Source: Botrytis cinerea B05.10 (Eukaryota; Ascomycota; Leotiomycetes; Helotiales; Sclerotiniaceae). Taken from it: a stretch of DNA of 64,000 nucleotides. This document shows positions 11,743-22,700 of this stretch, piece by piece (position 1 is the stretch's first letter; each line of letters starts with the position of its first letter). The notes under the pieces are model-generated. The model did not search any database, was not told where the DNA came from, and worked only from the letters and a program-made list of their open reading frames with translations. The stretch spans positions 1,922,001-1,986,000 of the forward strand of contig NC_037317.1 of the NCBI RefSeq assembly GCF_000143535.2. The letters are read 5' to 3'. Made by a program: the position numbers and the translations under genes.

Positions 11743-13362
11743 TCATAACTTTTCCTCTTCCGGAACAGGCATCTCAACAATTTGATCTACCCCTTCGTAC
11801 TCTGGGAGTTGAAGATTGTATTTTTCAGAAATTTCTGGAGTTACAAATCTAGATGACGATGTTAGTTTCTCAGTCTCTGTCCGGGTGTACATGCATTTAT
11901 CTCCAATTAAGCAAATCGGTGAAAGTAACATAATCGCAACAAAAAGGAGGGCGGGGAAAAGAAAAGAAATCCCATACCTCCCACCCAAAAAATGTCTTCC
12001 CTTGAAGAACCTCACCAAAGGCTTTGGCGCAGTTAAACTAATCAGATACTGAGGCATGAAGTTTGCTCCGGGGCCGGAAGACGGAGGACCATGGGCGATG
12101 TCCCAGGATGAGGGCGCGTCGATGGATGTTATGGGGAGGGAAGTGGTTTCTAGAGCGTGGATTATGGAGGGGAAGGGGTCGCGGATGCTGCCGGAGAAGG
12201 AGAAGCCTGGGGAGGGGGAGGGTTGGGGTTAGCGAGGTGTGTATGATGGTGAGGGGGGCTGCGAGTTTTGTACTGCGGGGAGAGGAAGAGGAAGAGGAGA
12301 GAGAAATACCGAATATAGCATCGACGATGTGATCAGATTCTTTCAGAGCCTCGGAGAAATCCTCGGTAAACGGGATTGAGAGATTACGGAGTTGGGTCGA
12401 GAGACGCTACAACAAGTTAATATATGCATATCCCATAGCTAAAATGAATATAGATCTGGAGACATCTGCGTCGTGTATTACATGGAAGAAGAAAATGGGG
12501 CTAGAGAAGAAAGAGAGGTAGGAGGGCATCTTATACTTGATAGAGTTCGTTTTTTCCTTGTTTGGGATAGTAGATTGTGGGTTTGTAGCCGTAGTGCCAG
12601 AGGTGACGAGCTGCGACTAGACCATCGCCTCCTGGTTTTGAGGTGTTAGGTTTTGCTTTTTGGGGGGGGGGGCGAGGGGATTGGGAGAAGATAGGGAGAT
12701 GTGGATGTGGATGGGGGTTTACGTACCGTTGTTTCCGGGTCCGCATGCGACGAGTATTCTTCTGCCTTTGGATGGAGGATGAACTTTGTATACTGATTTA
12801 TATTGGGTCGTGGTTAGTTGTTTTGTTGGATTGAGTTGGGGGGTAATGTGTGTGATGTGATGGATGGGATGGATGGGATGAGAAAGAAGTATCTAGTTCC
12901 AGAGATGCATCTTTTGACTAAGATGCTGGATGTTCCAAGACAATAGACGATCAGAGTGATAGAGTCCAGAGAGCATATACTTCATACACTAATACGAAAA
13001 TATATTCTCATCTCTTCATATCCTGCTCGCATTTTCTGCTTATCCATCTCCTCAAGTAGCTGCATTTCCTTATAGATCTAAATACAACATCACCGCCACA
13101 TTCTCAACACACATCTCTTCTTCCCCGGAAACAACCACACGGTAAATGGTAAAATATACATACCCACTTGCGAAACACTCAATCCCGCTAACTCCATTAG
13201 TTGATCGAGAGAAAAGGCCCCGAGGGACATGAGATCTTTATCTAGAGCTGCTGCGTTGGCGGCGGAGAGGTACTATGGGGTGTTAGATTTGTGGTTTGAT
13301 TTGTGGTAGAAGTGGAAAGGGAAGGGGTGCGGGGAGAGGGAGAGGGTTACTTTCGCTGCCAT
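11743..13362 (-). CDS. NNR1: NAD(P)H-hydrate epimerase (YjeF_N family)
   Basis: Model on the minus strand: exons 13362-13351, 13272-13164, 12792-12727, 12631-12537, 12406-12310, 12206-11978 and 11848-11743, 237 residues. Every junction has GT/AG and consistent phase. The enzyme epimerises damaged NADHX/NADPHX so that the companion dehydratase can repair it (family knowledge). Seen: [14 protein letters not shown] near the N-terminus, the nucleotide-binding loop [46 protein letters not shown] with the catalytic Asp, ISLTAPKPL and the C-terminal VTPEISEKY. Intron 2 is unusually long (371 nt). The first coding exon is only 12 nt (MAAK). The gene converges on MCC alpha with 185 bp between stops. 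No clear presequence is present, although alternative starts could add one. Confidence 0.92.
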
Positions 13363-14049
13363 GATGGATGGTGCAATGGGATGGGAGTTGAGATATTATG
13401 GAAGAGATTGGATGAATGGCGATAGTATGAGTAAGATTTTGTAATTGGAGTTGGAGTTGTAGCCGTAGTTGTAGATTGATATGATAAGTGGACAATGCAA
13501 TATATATATCAGACGAATATTCGATATTGACAAATTGGAGGTAATGAAATCCCACACGAGCGATGGATGGGAAAGACAAATGTTATCCGCTGAGTTGATA
13601 CTTTTCCGAAAAGAAGAATACAAATATATTATTAATAAAGATATATTTATTATCCTCTCAAACAACGACGTTGACAACTCAAGATGTAAAAATTCCAGAA
13701 TATATAAACATCCATCTTCAGAGAAAGTCACCCGGTAGCTACCTACCTGACCAAATTCCAATTAAGCACGATTACATCACTACCCCTCCCTCCTCTTTTC
13801 ATCATTCCTCCACCCCATCCACCCCTCTACTCCACCCCTTGCTCGCTCATTCCACCACCAACCCAAGAAATTCCGCTAACCGGAGAAACTCCGAATCTCA
13901 AATAATTTCCCTCATCTCATATCTCCAATCCCAAATCATACCATACCATACCATACTATAGCTACCTCGCCCCTCTCAATTGACACCACGCTCTTAAATT
14001 TCTCTCTCCCTCTCCCAAAACCCAAACTTATCAAACCCCCCAAAAAAAA
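13363..14049. promoter_or_regulatory. Divergent promoter between NAD(P)HX epimerase and bS16m
   Basis: About 690 bp between divergent starts. It contains a long pyrimidine-rich stretch on the + strand (about 13775-14040, CCTCC/CCACCC/CATACCATACC motifs) directly upstream of the ribosomal-protein start, typical of housekeeping promoters and leaders in filamentous fungi. No individual binding site is assigned. Confidence 0.4.
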
Positions 14050-14665
14050 ATGGTCGTACGCATCCGACTCGCGCGCTTCGGCCGCAAAAGACAACCCATC
14101 TACAACATCGTCGTAGCCCAAGCCCGGTACGATCCCCTCCCCCCCCCCTCTTCCCTCACAGCTCACACTAACCCCTCATAGCTCAGCTCGCAATTCTCTC
14201 CCCCTCGAAGTCCTCGGTACCTACGATCCCATCCCCAAGCTCCCCGCCGACGGCGAGGGCCAAAAATTCAAAGACATCCGACTCGATACGCTGCGCGCAA
14301 AGTATTGGTTGGGCGTGGGTGCGCAGCCGTCGAAGACGGCGTGGAGATTGTTGAGTATGGTATGTTGTTTATTTCCATTTTCGTTTATTTGGTATCAGGA
14401 TATCTATATCTACATCTAGAATTGCAAGATGAGAGGAAGCAGTCCAGTTCCAGTCCCAGAAGCAAAGCAACCTCACCTCAGAATCTCCAATTCCGCGCCT
14501 CAAACCCCATCCCCATCCCCATCTCCAAGAAACCCCCCAAACCAAAACCCAAAAGCTAACCACACCCCCCCCCAGGCCGGCCTCCTCGAACCCCAATACA
14601 CACCCCAATCCAAAAAGCCCACGCCGCCCACCTCCAGCAAACCCATTCTCAAAACCGACATTTAA
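14050..14665 (+). CDS. mrps16: Mitochondrial small-subunit ribosomal protein bS16m
   Basis: Model: exons 14050-14126, 14182-14359 and 14576-14665, 114 residues. The S16 fold is clear: MVVRIRLARFGRKRQPIYN at the N-terminus, then VVAQARSARNSLPLEVLGTY after intron 1 and KYWLGVGAQPSKTAWRLL before intron 2. It is a component of the mitoribosomal small subunit near the 5' domain of the rRNA (family knowledge). The C-terminal exon (AGLLEPQYTPQSKKP) is a short eukaryote/fungal extension. Intron 2 is 216 nt, and its acceptor follows a run of nine cytosines, an unusually pure polypyrimidine tract. Confidence 0.92.
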
Positions 14666-15511
14666 GCTTTCCCCATCCATCATCCATCCATCCATCCAAT
14701 TTTCCGTTTCCGTTACCACATTGCTGATGTGAAACTCATCGATCGATCTACCTATCTATCTATTCTTGAGCGATGCAGGATATGAATGAATTACACAGTT
14801 ACACAGCTAGAAAGAAGGAAAGAAAGAAAGAAAAACTTGGAAAAGATGAGAAAGAAACAGACGAAAAGGATACACAAATCAATGGCAAAGCAAAAAGCAA
14901 AAACGAATATCAAGAGCACAATCAAAATATTAAAATGGAGAGAAACGAGTCTATGGTATGACGATGAATAGAGACGGAATATGGAATGAGTAAGGGAGGA
15001 TGTGTGGAGCGTGTATGCGGCGTTTTACATATACACACGATGTGTGCAAAAATGCTGGGAGGGATTTTGTTCTTACGAGGAGATGAACGTTTATATTCAT
15101 GGGCGATAGATCAGTTGATGATGAATTGTAGTGATAATATGGAATCACATACCGGCCTAGCATAAACTGGCATCCTTTTGTAAAATAAAAAAAATTAGGA
15201 GTTGGGAATTACAAAAAAAATCGAATCAAATCATCTATATCTACATCATTGAATCAGCTCAAAAATCAATTGAAAATGATATTTTTTATTATGACGAAAG
15301 GCCGTTATATATAATCCTCATATCCAAATCCTATTTACATCCAGAAAGGTCCCAAAAAAATTATGGCATTAATGAATGACTAAACATCGCCATGTTTGAC
15401 TTTTTATCCATGCCACTCCCAAAATGCCATGAAAACGCCTGGCGCCTTGCCAATTTATGATTTCAGATGCGATGTAAACTTCGGGGGGGGATCCCCTCCT
15501 ATGAATCAACT
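14666..15511. other. Convergent intergenic region
   Basis: About 850 bp between the stops of bS16m and the amino-acid transporter. It is A-rich in the middle (AAAGAAAGAAAG near 14811-14835). The two short ORFs near 14775-14970 are low-complexity Lys/Glu translations with no support. Confidence 0.5.
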
Positions 15512-17279
15512 TCAATGTCCCTGCGCTGTGAAGAATAGATTGGTCGTTAAACAAATGACCAATACACAAAGACCATAAATAGCCAATGCCAAAGAAAGCT
15601 TTCGTAAGATGGTTTTACGCCAAGTAATCTTCTTGATAGATTGGCCCAGTAAACCTTGACCTTCCTCCTCATCTTCATCAGAATCTGTTTCGTCATCTTC
15701 TTTTGATAATCGTTGGTGATGGATCGAATCTGGTGAAGAAATCTTGTAGTAAAATAGTCCTGGTAAAATGAAACTAATACTTGTACTACCTGTACTTCCA
15801 ACATATGCGAGGACTTTATCGAGTGATGATACAGTAACTGCTGTAAAATAGCTAAGAGCAATGATGATTGTGGTAATGATTGCAAAACGTGTTTCACCAA
15901 TAGTATCGTTTCTTGCGGCAGGTCGTACGCGACCACCAGAGAGTAAAGGAGCAGAGCGTGCAGGCGAGCCAGTAGGCGAGTGACTTCTCTTCCAGGAGTT
16001 TGGACGCCACTTCAAGACTGCATCAACTGATGCTCTGCAAGGATGTACTTGAAGTGGGTAGGAGAACATGACAAGAATGACAATTGCTGCTTTAGCGATT
16101 GTTGAAGCAGTAGATGGTATATCTATACTTGTTAGTGTTACGAATTTGTAATTTTAGTATTGAGTACTTACACATTCCAACAATGTTTCCCTTCACAGCA
16201 TTACCAAAGGATAGGTATCCAGTGATAGCGACCAAGACATATATAGAAGCAGCGCTTCCAATACTTGCCGCAACAACACCTGTAGTTCGCTTAGGTGAGT
16301 TATCTTTGATCTCATTCAAAATAGAGAACATCTATAACTGTTAGTATACCAATGAGAGACTAAGATATTTACTACCTACATTCTGGTGACAAGTATAAGC
16401 AAAGACAATGACGGGAAAACTTTGTAAAGTTGGGACTATTCCTGCCCACTCAACCCCTCTAATTGGACCCCGGTCTGCCATAGTATCTCCTTTAACAAAG
16501 TGGTATACCACAAGAATGACAAGATATCCAATAGAAACCAGAGCAACAATACTAGTATACTTCAAGGAATCCAAACGTCTTAAATATGATAGTGGAATGA
16601 CAACAAACCTAGAGACAAGTCAGTATAATCACATCATAGGTAGAATGCCAAACTCACATGAAAACTGTGATCCAAAACTTTCGATCCATAAGAATCGGCA
16701 TAGATTCTGCCCCCTGACTGAAACCAGTCGCAACTCCTGGCATTAGATCACCAATAATGATCAAATAACTAACGCCAACACCGAAGCATTTGATGGCAAT
16801 AGCCGCATCGAAAATGACTGCTGCATTTGGGTAGGTGATCTGCGATAAAGCGAAGAAAGACGCCGTCCCTCGATCAAGATATCTAGCACATCGAGATTGT
16901 AAATACAACCCGAAAGCTGCCATCAAACCCGACCATACTATAACGAATGTTCCGAGTAGTATTCCCATATGTGACATAGCTAGGGGCATAGCAAGCGTGC
17001 CGGCGCCAACGACTAGAAGATTCAATGTTAGCATCATCCCCCAAAGCTTACGAGATCACATACTAGTATTGAGGAGATTAACATTGCTACTGATCCAAGA
17101 TGCTTGGCCGTGAGGCAAGTTCTGTTCTTTAATTGTTCGACTTGATTTCCTTCTGCACGCGAGCATCAGTTTATATCCTCCCAACTCACTTCTTGCCCTG
17201 AATTATTTGCTTACCGTGAGCCGCGATTAGGTTCTGAACTACTGCCGCTTGGCCCGCCAACAGTCAAATATGAAGCCAT
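15512..17279 (-). CDS. AVT-type vacuolar amino-acid transporter (AAAP/SLC38-like)
   Basis: Model on the minus strand: exons 17279-17215, 17152-17064, 17012-16658, 16608-16380, 16331-16172 and 16122-15512, 502 residues. TM1 contains the family hallmark IVGAGTLAMPLAMSHMG, which is interrupted by an intron. About eleven hydrophobic segments follow, for example FVVIPLSYLRRL, IVALVSIGYLVILVVYHFV, the pair VVAASIGSAASIYVLVAITGY / FGNAVKGNIVG, and a C-terminal LALAIYGLCVLVICL. A long hydrophilic acidic loop (DDETDSDEDEEEG) precedes the last segment. The family moves neutral or acidic amino acids across the vacuolar membrane by proton antiport or symport. The closest resemblance is to the Avt5/6/7 group, but substrate is not deducible. 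The soluble N-terminal tail (about 45 residues) is typical for vacuolar members. Confidence 0.88.
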
Positions 17280-17781
17280 GTTTTAGTTGTGTTCCTCTCC
17301 GTTCGTTCTCCTCTGAGGTGTCGGTGAGAGCGTGCCAGTATCGGGAATGATTGACGTGGGTAGGTATTTGTGCGGAGCTTTCGAAGAGCTGTCCTGATCC
17401 TACAATTTTCTAAGCGCCACCCACCATAACCGTTTGCACGCGGTTGTGAGGATCCGAAAAGTATCGTCTGAAGTTGTGCTCGGAGGATGAATTGGTGTAA
17501 TCGTCAAGGTGAGTGTCACGCAATTAAGTGGCCATCGCATCGAATGAGTGAGAACCAATAATAATAAAAAAGTGCCCCGTCAGAGTAGTGGTGAAGCGGA
17601 ATCAATCGGCAATCGTCAAGATTGCGAGTGACTGCCAAGCCAGGCCACTGATTAGACTTAAACTTCCTGAACCTTATCAGCCTTGCTGTACATTTTTGGC
17701 TGCAGCCCTCTCTCCTTTCCCCAGATTATTGAGGAACATTAAATTACAATTGTTCCAAACATCCAATTTCACTACTTTGCC
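17280..17781. promoter_or_regulatory. Divergent promoter, transporter / RO10
   Basis: 502 bp between divergent ATGs. No single motif stands out apart from a pyrimidine-rich segment near 17690-17725 just before the RO10 start. Confidence 0.35.
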
Positions 17782-18471
17782 ATGGAGAACACATTCGATA
17801 AGACAGCCTCGGAAACTATTGATCTATTAGAAGCCCGACTACGGAGGATAGAATATGCTGTGTGTGGCCATATTGACACTACGTCTGTCACAAGCTCCGA
17901 TGTATCTATATCTGCGTATGAACGACTTGCAGATTTAGAACATATTCTACATGGACTTGCTTCGAAATCAAGGGTCATTCAGGATTTATTGAAATTACGT
18001 GAGTCTATCGTATTTTATCAGGGCTATCTAGTAGTAGCAACTAATGCGTTTCTTCTAGATGCCAAATATCCCGACCTGTTCCAATCCATTGATCCAGATA
18101 TACTACCTACCACTCTTGATCCTTCCAGTATTCTATCCATCGTATTAGCGTCCGCCAGCGCATATCCATCTACTGCTTCTCGATTAACATCCATTCTTGA
18201 CATGCCAATTCCATCAGCAGAATCGTCTGCTCAGCTCATCGATTTACAACCTCGCATCGCGAAAATTGAAGCTCTCCAGATAGCACAAAATGCGGAATTA
18301 TCAGCATTGAGGCAAAGGACCGCGGCGGTGATTCAACGTTGGTATACTGTTGATATCTTGGGAACAGGTGAAACTTGGGCAGAGTTGGAAGAAAGAGTGC
18401 AACATGTAGAGCAAAAAGTTCGAAGAGCCACCACGATGAAACAAATAGATGATGGAGTAGCTCAGGAGTGA
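17782..18471 (+). CDS. ro-10: RO10-like nuclear distribution protein (dynactin p24/DCTN3-type)
   Basis: Model: exons 17782-17998 and 18059-18471, 209 residues. The N-terminus (ETIDLLEARLRRIEYAV) and the C-terminus (TWAELEERVQHVEQKVRR) are helical coiled-coil segments. Splicing gives LLKLHAKYPDLFQS across the junction, the conserved centre of the family. In Neurospora, RO10 is needed for nuclear migration and is linked to dynactin stability; animal DCTN3/p24 is the likely counterpart (family knowledge). The intron (GTGAGT to TTCTAG, branch ACTAAT) is exactly 60 nt and has no stop, so the unspliced reading frame is open; this could fool automated annotation into a 229-residue product. Confidence 0.85.
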   Translation: MENTFDKTASETIDLLEARLRRIEYAVCGHIDTTSVTSSDVSISAYERLADLEHILHGLASKSRVIQDLLKLRESIVFYQGYLVVATNAFLLDAKYPDLFQSIDPDILPTTLDPSSILSIVLASASAYPSTASRLTSILDMPIPSAESSAQLIDLQPRIAKIEALQIAQNAELSALRQRTAAVIQRWYTVDILGTGETWAELEERVQHVEQKVRRATTMKQIDDGVAQE

Positions 18472-19306
18472 GATTCACATTTCTCAAGGTCAACCCTTTT
18501 TGGAAGGCATGACATCCCAGTGGGAATATATACCAAAGAAATACACGTCATAGTGAAGCTAGTGAAGTGAGATGGAAGGGAAACGTCTCTGGGTCAGAGC
18601 AACATGGACATCTCGATGTGATGATGAGTTTGTTCTAGCGGTATCTGAGTAGTTGCGGAGAAATAATTCCTAATTCCTTCAACAAGGCCCTGATGCTACA
18701 GCTGAGAAATGGAAGAGTACGGAGGTGGTATGATCCGTGTTTCAGACGCTGGCTACAGAGATATTAACGGTCTGAGCTATGACATAGCAGCTATCACATG
18801 TATCATTCAGATATATCTGTCGTAATTGGTGTATTACCGTTGCCGCTTGCGAAGGGATGAACAGCCGTTATCCGGTGGAAATGGTTGCGTTAAAGGCTGC
18901 GCGAGCTTAGGAGCGAATAAACCACATGGTTAGGAACCACCCATTCACACGTGTAGTTGAGTACATTCTTAACGTGTTCCAAGATCAAGAGAAGACTTTT
19001 CCATTCAGATCTGTGACGTTAGAGTATCGCGAATGATGGTCATCTCAGTCATGACATTGTATGGCGCCAACGAGTCCGAATAAGAAAATACATGCGTGAT
19101 GAGTATAATGAGACCAGGCACTACCACATACACACACAGCACAGCACAGCACAGCACGAGCCATTGCAATAAATGTGGAGAGAAGGCGCCTAGTAGTGGC
19201 AGAAGATCTCTTCATCGCCTTTGTCCCATCCATCCATCGATCGCCTCTTCTCCATTAGTGAGTAGTAGGTGACTAGCAGACTCGCGCGCTCCAGTTTTCG
19301 ATCATC

Positions 19307-19335
19307 ATACATACATACATACATACATACATACA

Positions 19336-19366
<31 letters not shown>
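19307..19366. repeat. (CATA)n microsatellite
   Basis: About 15 consecutive CATA units ending in CATATACGC. Confidence 0.95.
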
Positions 19367-19367
<1 letters not shown>

Positions 19368-20223
19368 CGCATATATGCGAGACGCACAGAAGGAATTTCA
19401 AGGAAGATTGAGAATTATGAAGCACCAGATAGCTTGAGAAAATACGCCGTAGCGAACATCCCTGGTCCTTGTTTCCTAACGGTCTTTTGAATGCAAAAAG
19501 TAGTAAAACGTAAATGCAAGTAAATGGTGGTGGGACGGGGGATATCGTCTTTTTTTCTTTTTTTTCTTTTTTTTCTTCTTCTTTTTCTTTCTCATTCGCG
19601 GGTGGTTCGGGAAGATGGGTTTGCATTTTGAAACTGAGTGCTGCTTTGCTTTGCTTTGCTCTGCGTTGCTCTGCTCTCTCGCGGGAATTGCCTATTGATG
19701 TAATGGTGTGGTTGGTGTGGTGTAGGGTGGTGGGTTGGGTTGGGTTGGGTTGGAGTTGGGATTGGATAGATATAGAATAGATGTAGAATGGAGAATAGAG
19801 CAAGTATGCACAGGCGGTTAGCTGGCGATGATTCTTTTTTTCTGGCGGTAAGGCTATTCGAGGATACAATGTAGAATCTGGAACACAAAAAGTCTTCTCG
19901 ATACTCGCATGCAAAGGATGATGAGATTTGGGGGTTTTGGTATGGATCGGAGACTCGGAGGGGAGTTGAGTGGAATCTGTCAATACTTGAGTACGAAATG
20001 TGGAATGTTTAAATATTCCGCGGTATAAATGTTAATAAATATGGATATCAAAGCATAGTCAGTTCAGTTGTTGTGTTTGTGTTTGTGGATTGGACAATGT
20101 TAGACTTTCTGGGATTTGTATCTGCTTTGTATCTGCTTTGTGTCCAAATATATACCTACGTACTCTGTCGAGAAAAGAAAAGAAAACCAAACCAAACCAC
20201 ACAAACACAGGAAACTAGTCAAG

Positions 20224-20279
20224 CTATAATTAACACATCACATCACATAGGTACATCACATCACATCACATCACATCGC
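20224..20279. repeat. (CACAT)n-type tandem repeat
   Basis: Repeated CACAT/CATCA pentamers interrupted once by AGGTA. Confidence 0.9.
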
Positions 20280-20341
20280 AGCTGCCAGGAACCAGCACGA
20301 GCACACGAACTCACGAGCTTGAGGCCCGTGTGGTGGGTGCA

Positions 20342-20391
20342 GCTGTGTGTGTGTGCGTGTGTGCGTGTGTGCGTGTGTGCGTGTGTGCGTG
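20342..20391. repeat. (GTGTGTGC)n tandem repeat
   Basis: About six near-identical GTGTGTGC octamers; alternating purine/pyrimidine, so capable of Z-DNA in principle. Confidence 0.9.
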
Positions 20392-20487
20392 CTGAGTATG
20401 GAGCGGAGAGGAGGCTGTGCTGCTGTGCTGAGGAGATGGTAATATTACCGTCGGTGATCGGTTCGTGGGTTGTAATTATAAAAGTAG

Positions 20488-20530
20488 TGGGGAGGTGGGT
20501 AGGTGGGTAGGTGGGTAGGGAGGGAGGGAG
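20488..20530 (+). repeat. GGGTAGGT tandem repeat, candidate G-quadruplex
   Basis: Four GTGGGTAG units followed by GGGAGGGAGGGAG, giving at least four G3 tracts separated by five or fewer bases on the + strand. Confidence 0.8.
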
Positions 20531-20908
20531 TCAGGATGAGTATGATGTTTATGATGTTTATGATATGATATGAGTAGATCGGATTATGTGTACAGGTAGG
20601 TGTATATACGTCGGTACAGGTTGATTGTGTGAGTGAGTGTGCGTGAGCGTGAGTATCGATCGTATCGTCATCAGCAGAAGATATTTCCCAGATTCCAGAG
20701 CATCATCATCATCTCCCCCCTCCTCCAGAGAATTGGCGAAAAATAAGAAACCAAAGTCTGTCTTCACTAATAAGAACGAAAAACACGAGATCAGAATTTA
20801 AGATGGAGGGAGGGTTTTGACCCCTGAAATTTGAAACGCGTGTGGATGGATGATCCTAAAGTCTAGAATTCCTCGATGAAAATTTTAAAATATGGATCGG
20901 AGAACCCT

Positions 20909-20949
20909 GGGCTGGGAGTCTGGGAGTCTGGGAGCCTGGGAGCCTGGGG
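20909..20949 (+). repeat. CTGGGAGYCTGGGAG tandem repeat, second candidate G-quadruplex
   Basis: Five successive GGGAGYCT-like octamers; five G3 tracts with five-base loops on the + strand. Confidence 0.8.
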
Positions 20950-21290
20950 AGCAGATGAATTTCCGACCCTCCACACAACACATCCAGCCGGTGCCTGACT
21001 AATATCTCACGCCAAGCACGCGCCCGCCCAATCAACCAGCCACACACGGGAGCATGGCATTGAAACCACTTGGACCTGCAAATCTCGAGAGCAGTCCCAG
21101 AAGACACTAAGAAACTAAATGACTGCAAGCACAGAATTTCCCTAAAGCGTGCGTCGTGCTAGAGGCGGTGCTAGATGGCCAGTCGCAATACCGGTATCTA
21201 CTCTGCAATGGGCACATAGGTAGAACAGACCGAATGCTAGATCGGTAGGTACTCGTACTCATCCATCCCCAGGTAATGAATATCGTGATG

Positions 21291-21344
21291 AATCGAGAAT
21301 CGAGAATCGAGAATCGAGAAGAAACTGAAACTAGACGCTGGACA

Positions 21345-21375
<31 letters not shown>

Positions 21376-21403
21376 GTAATCATAGTAATCATAGTAATCA
21401 TAA
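21291..21403. repeat. AATCGAG, AAT and AGTAATCAT tandem repeats
   Basis: Four AATCGAG heptamers (21291-21320), then about ten AAT trinucleotides (21347-21375), then three AGTAATCAT nonamers (to 21403). Confidence 0.9.
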
Positions 21404-21760
21404 TAACAACCATAATCTGCCATGCGTACTGCTTATTATTATTACTCCTTGTGACCAGGGCGATGGTCGAAAAGGTTCATAATTTAAATAATTGATTCGT
21501 ATCTCGTTCGTTCTCTTGCCTACCGACCTACCTACCTAGCTAGCACACCACCCGCCACCACCTAGGTCCCCTCTCTGTCTTCTCTCTCTCCCTCTCTCTC
21601 TCGCTCGCTAGACCCAGACACTCTAGATTCGTTTCGTTCCTTTCCCTCGCTTTCCGTTATCCGTTGTCCGTTTCTTTTCCCACAGGAATTCCCATGCCCA
21701 CCCAGGACCGTTACCACTGCCATTCATCATGACCGTGGAATGAATCATCGCATCCATCAC

Positions 21761-21798
21761 TCTTCTTCTTCTTCTTCTTCTTCTTCTTCTTCTTCTTC
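21761..21798. repeat. (TTC)n microsatellite
   Basis: About twelve TTC/TCT units; they translate as a Ser run in an unsupported ORF. Confidence 0.95.
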
Positions 21799-22053
21799 GT
21801 TCCGATCCCGACGCTCGTTCAGCCTAAACACGCTTCACACTGCCGTACCCCATACATCCATCGTCTGTCGTCTGTCGTCTTCTCTCGACCACCCCCAAAA
21901 AGCATCCGTCGCACCATTCATTCGCTCGCTACCCCCAATCCTGCTCCGGACTGCACGCTTTCCTGTTCTCTTTCTCCTCATTCGACCCATCCCATCACAT
22001 CATACACTGGCCATCGGGGAACCTGCATCCTCTGCACTCTTCCCTCATCCTGG

Positions 22054-22208
22054 TACACACATACACACACACACACATACACATACACATACACATACAT
22101 CCCGGGCTAATCCTTTTTATCCTTTTTCCCTCCATTCTCGTGCCATTCATTGCGCGTAGCATCTCACCCATCGATCCCCTTTTTCCACACCACACACACA
22201 CACACACA
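22054..22208. repeat. Two (CA)n-type arrays
   Basis: CACACACATACACATAC repeats at about 22054-22100 and a pure CA run at about 22189-22208, in the proximal SHO1 upstream region. Confidence 0.9.
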
Positions 22209-22700
22209 TTACATTCGATCTTATTTTACACCACAACACACACTCTTTCAACACTATCACCCAATACTCGTGATATTGATTTTTATTCTCACGCCAAAAA
22301 ATTAAGGTCGCTACTACTGCTGGGCTGTGGTTAGCTTTCAAAAATACAATACCCTAAATATCGAACGTTGCGTTGAATTGATTCATCGGCATTTTACCAT
22401 TTGATTGCTTCAATCTATTGAAGTAGATTCCTTAATTCAGTCACTGCAGCTGAAACATCACTTCGACCACCAGCCAACCTATCCTACAAACCTCTTCGAT
22501 CTTTGTCTTACTTTTCTCCTCGATTTTTTTCCATCCTCGATTTCCATTTCGTTCGATTGAATCGAATGCCCTTATTTGCGACGATAATACCTGTGTCGAC
22601 AATAATAATTCCTTTCAACCACAACAACTACACCCTTCTCTCCATCGTGTAGATCTCCCTTCTACCCAACAACACAGTGACTTCCCCCTCACGACGCAAG

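Larger units (their letters stand above)
18472..22700. other. Long microsatellite-rich region upstream of SHO1
   Basis: 4.2 kb without a supportable protein gene. The ORFs here (for example minus 19983-19273 and plus 21740-22159) are translations of simple repeats. It contains many short tandem arrays, listed separately, two candidate G-quadruplex runs, and, near 21480-22700, C/T-rich sequence typical of a fungal promoter and 5' leader. SHO1 probably uses at least the last several hundred bases as leader (inference). Confidence 0.5.

Noticed and set aside
19273..19983. 236-codon ORF on the minus strand
   Set aside because: It runs through CATA and other simple repeats (Tyr-Val-Cys-Met repeats), lacks a normal start and has no recognisable domain.
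21740..22159. 139-codon Ser/His-rich ORF upstream of SHO1
   Set aside because: Its content comes from TTC and CA microsatellites; at most an upstream ORF in the leader.
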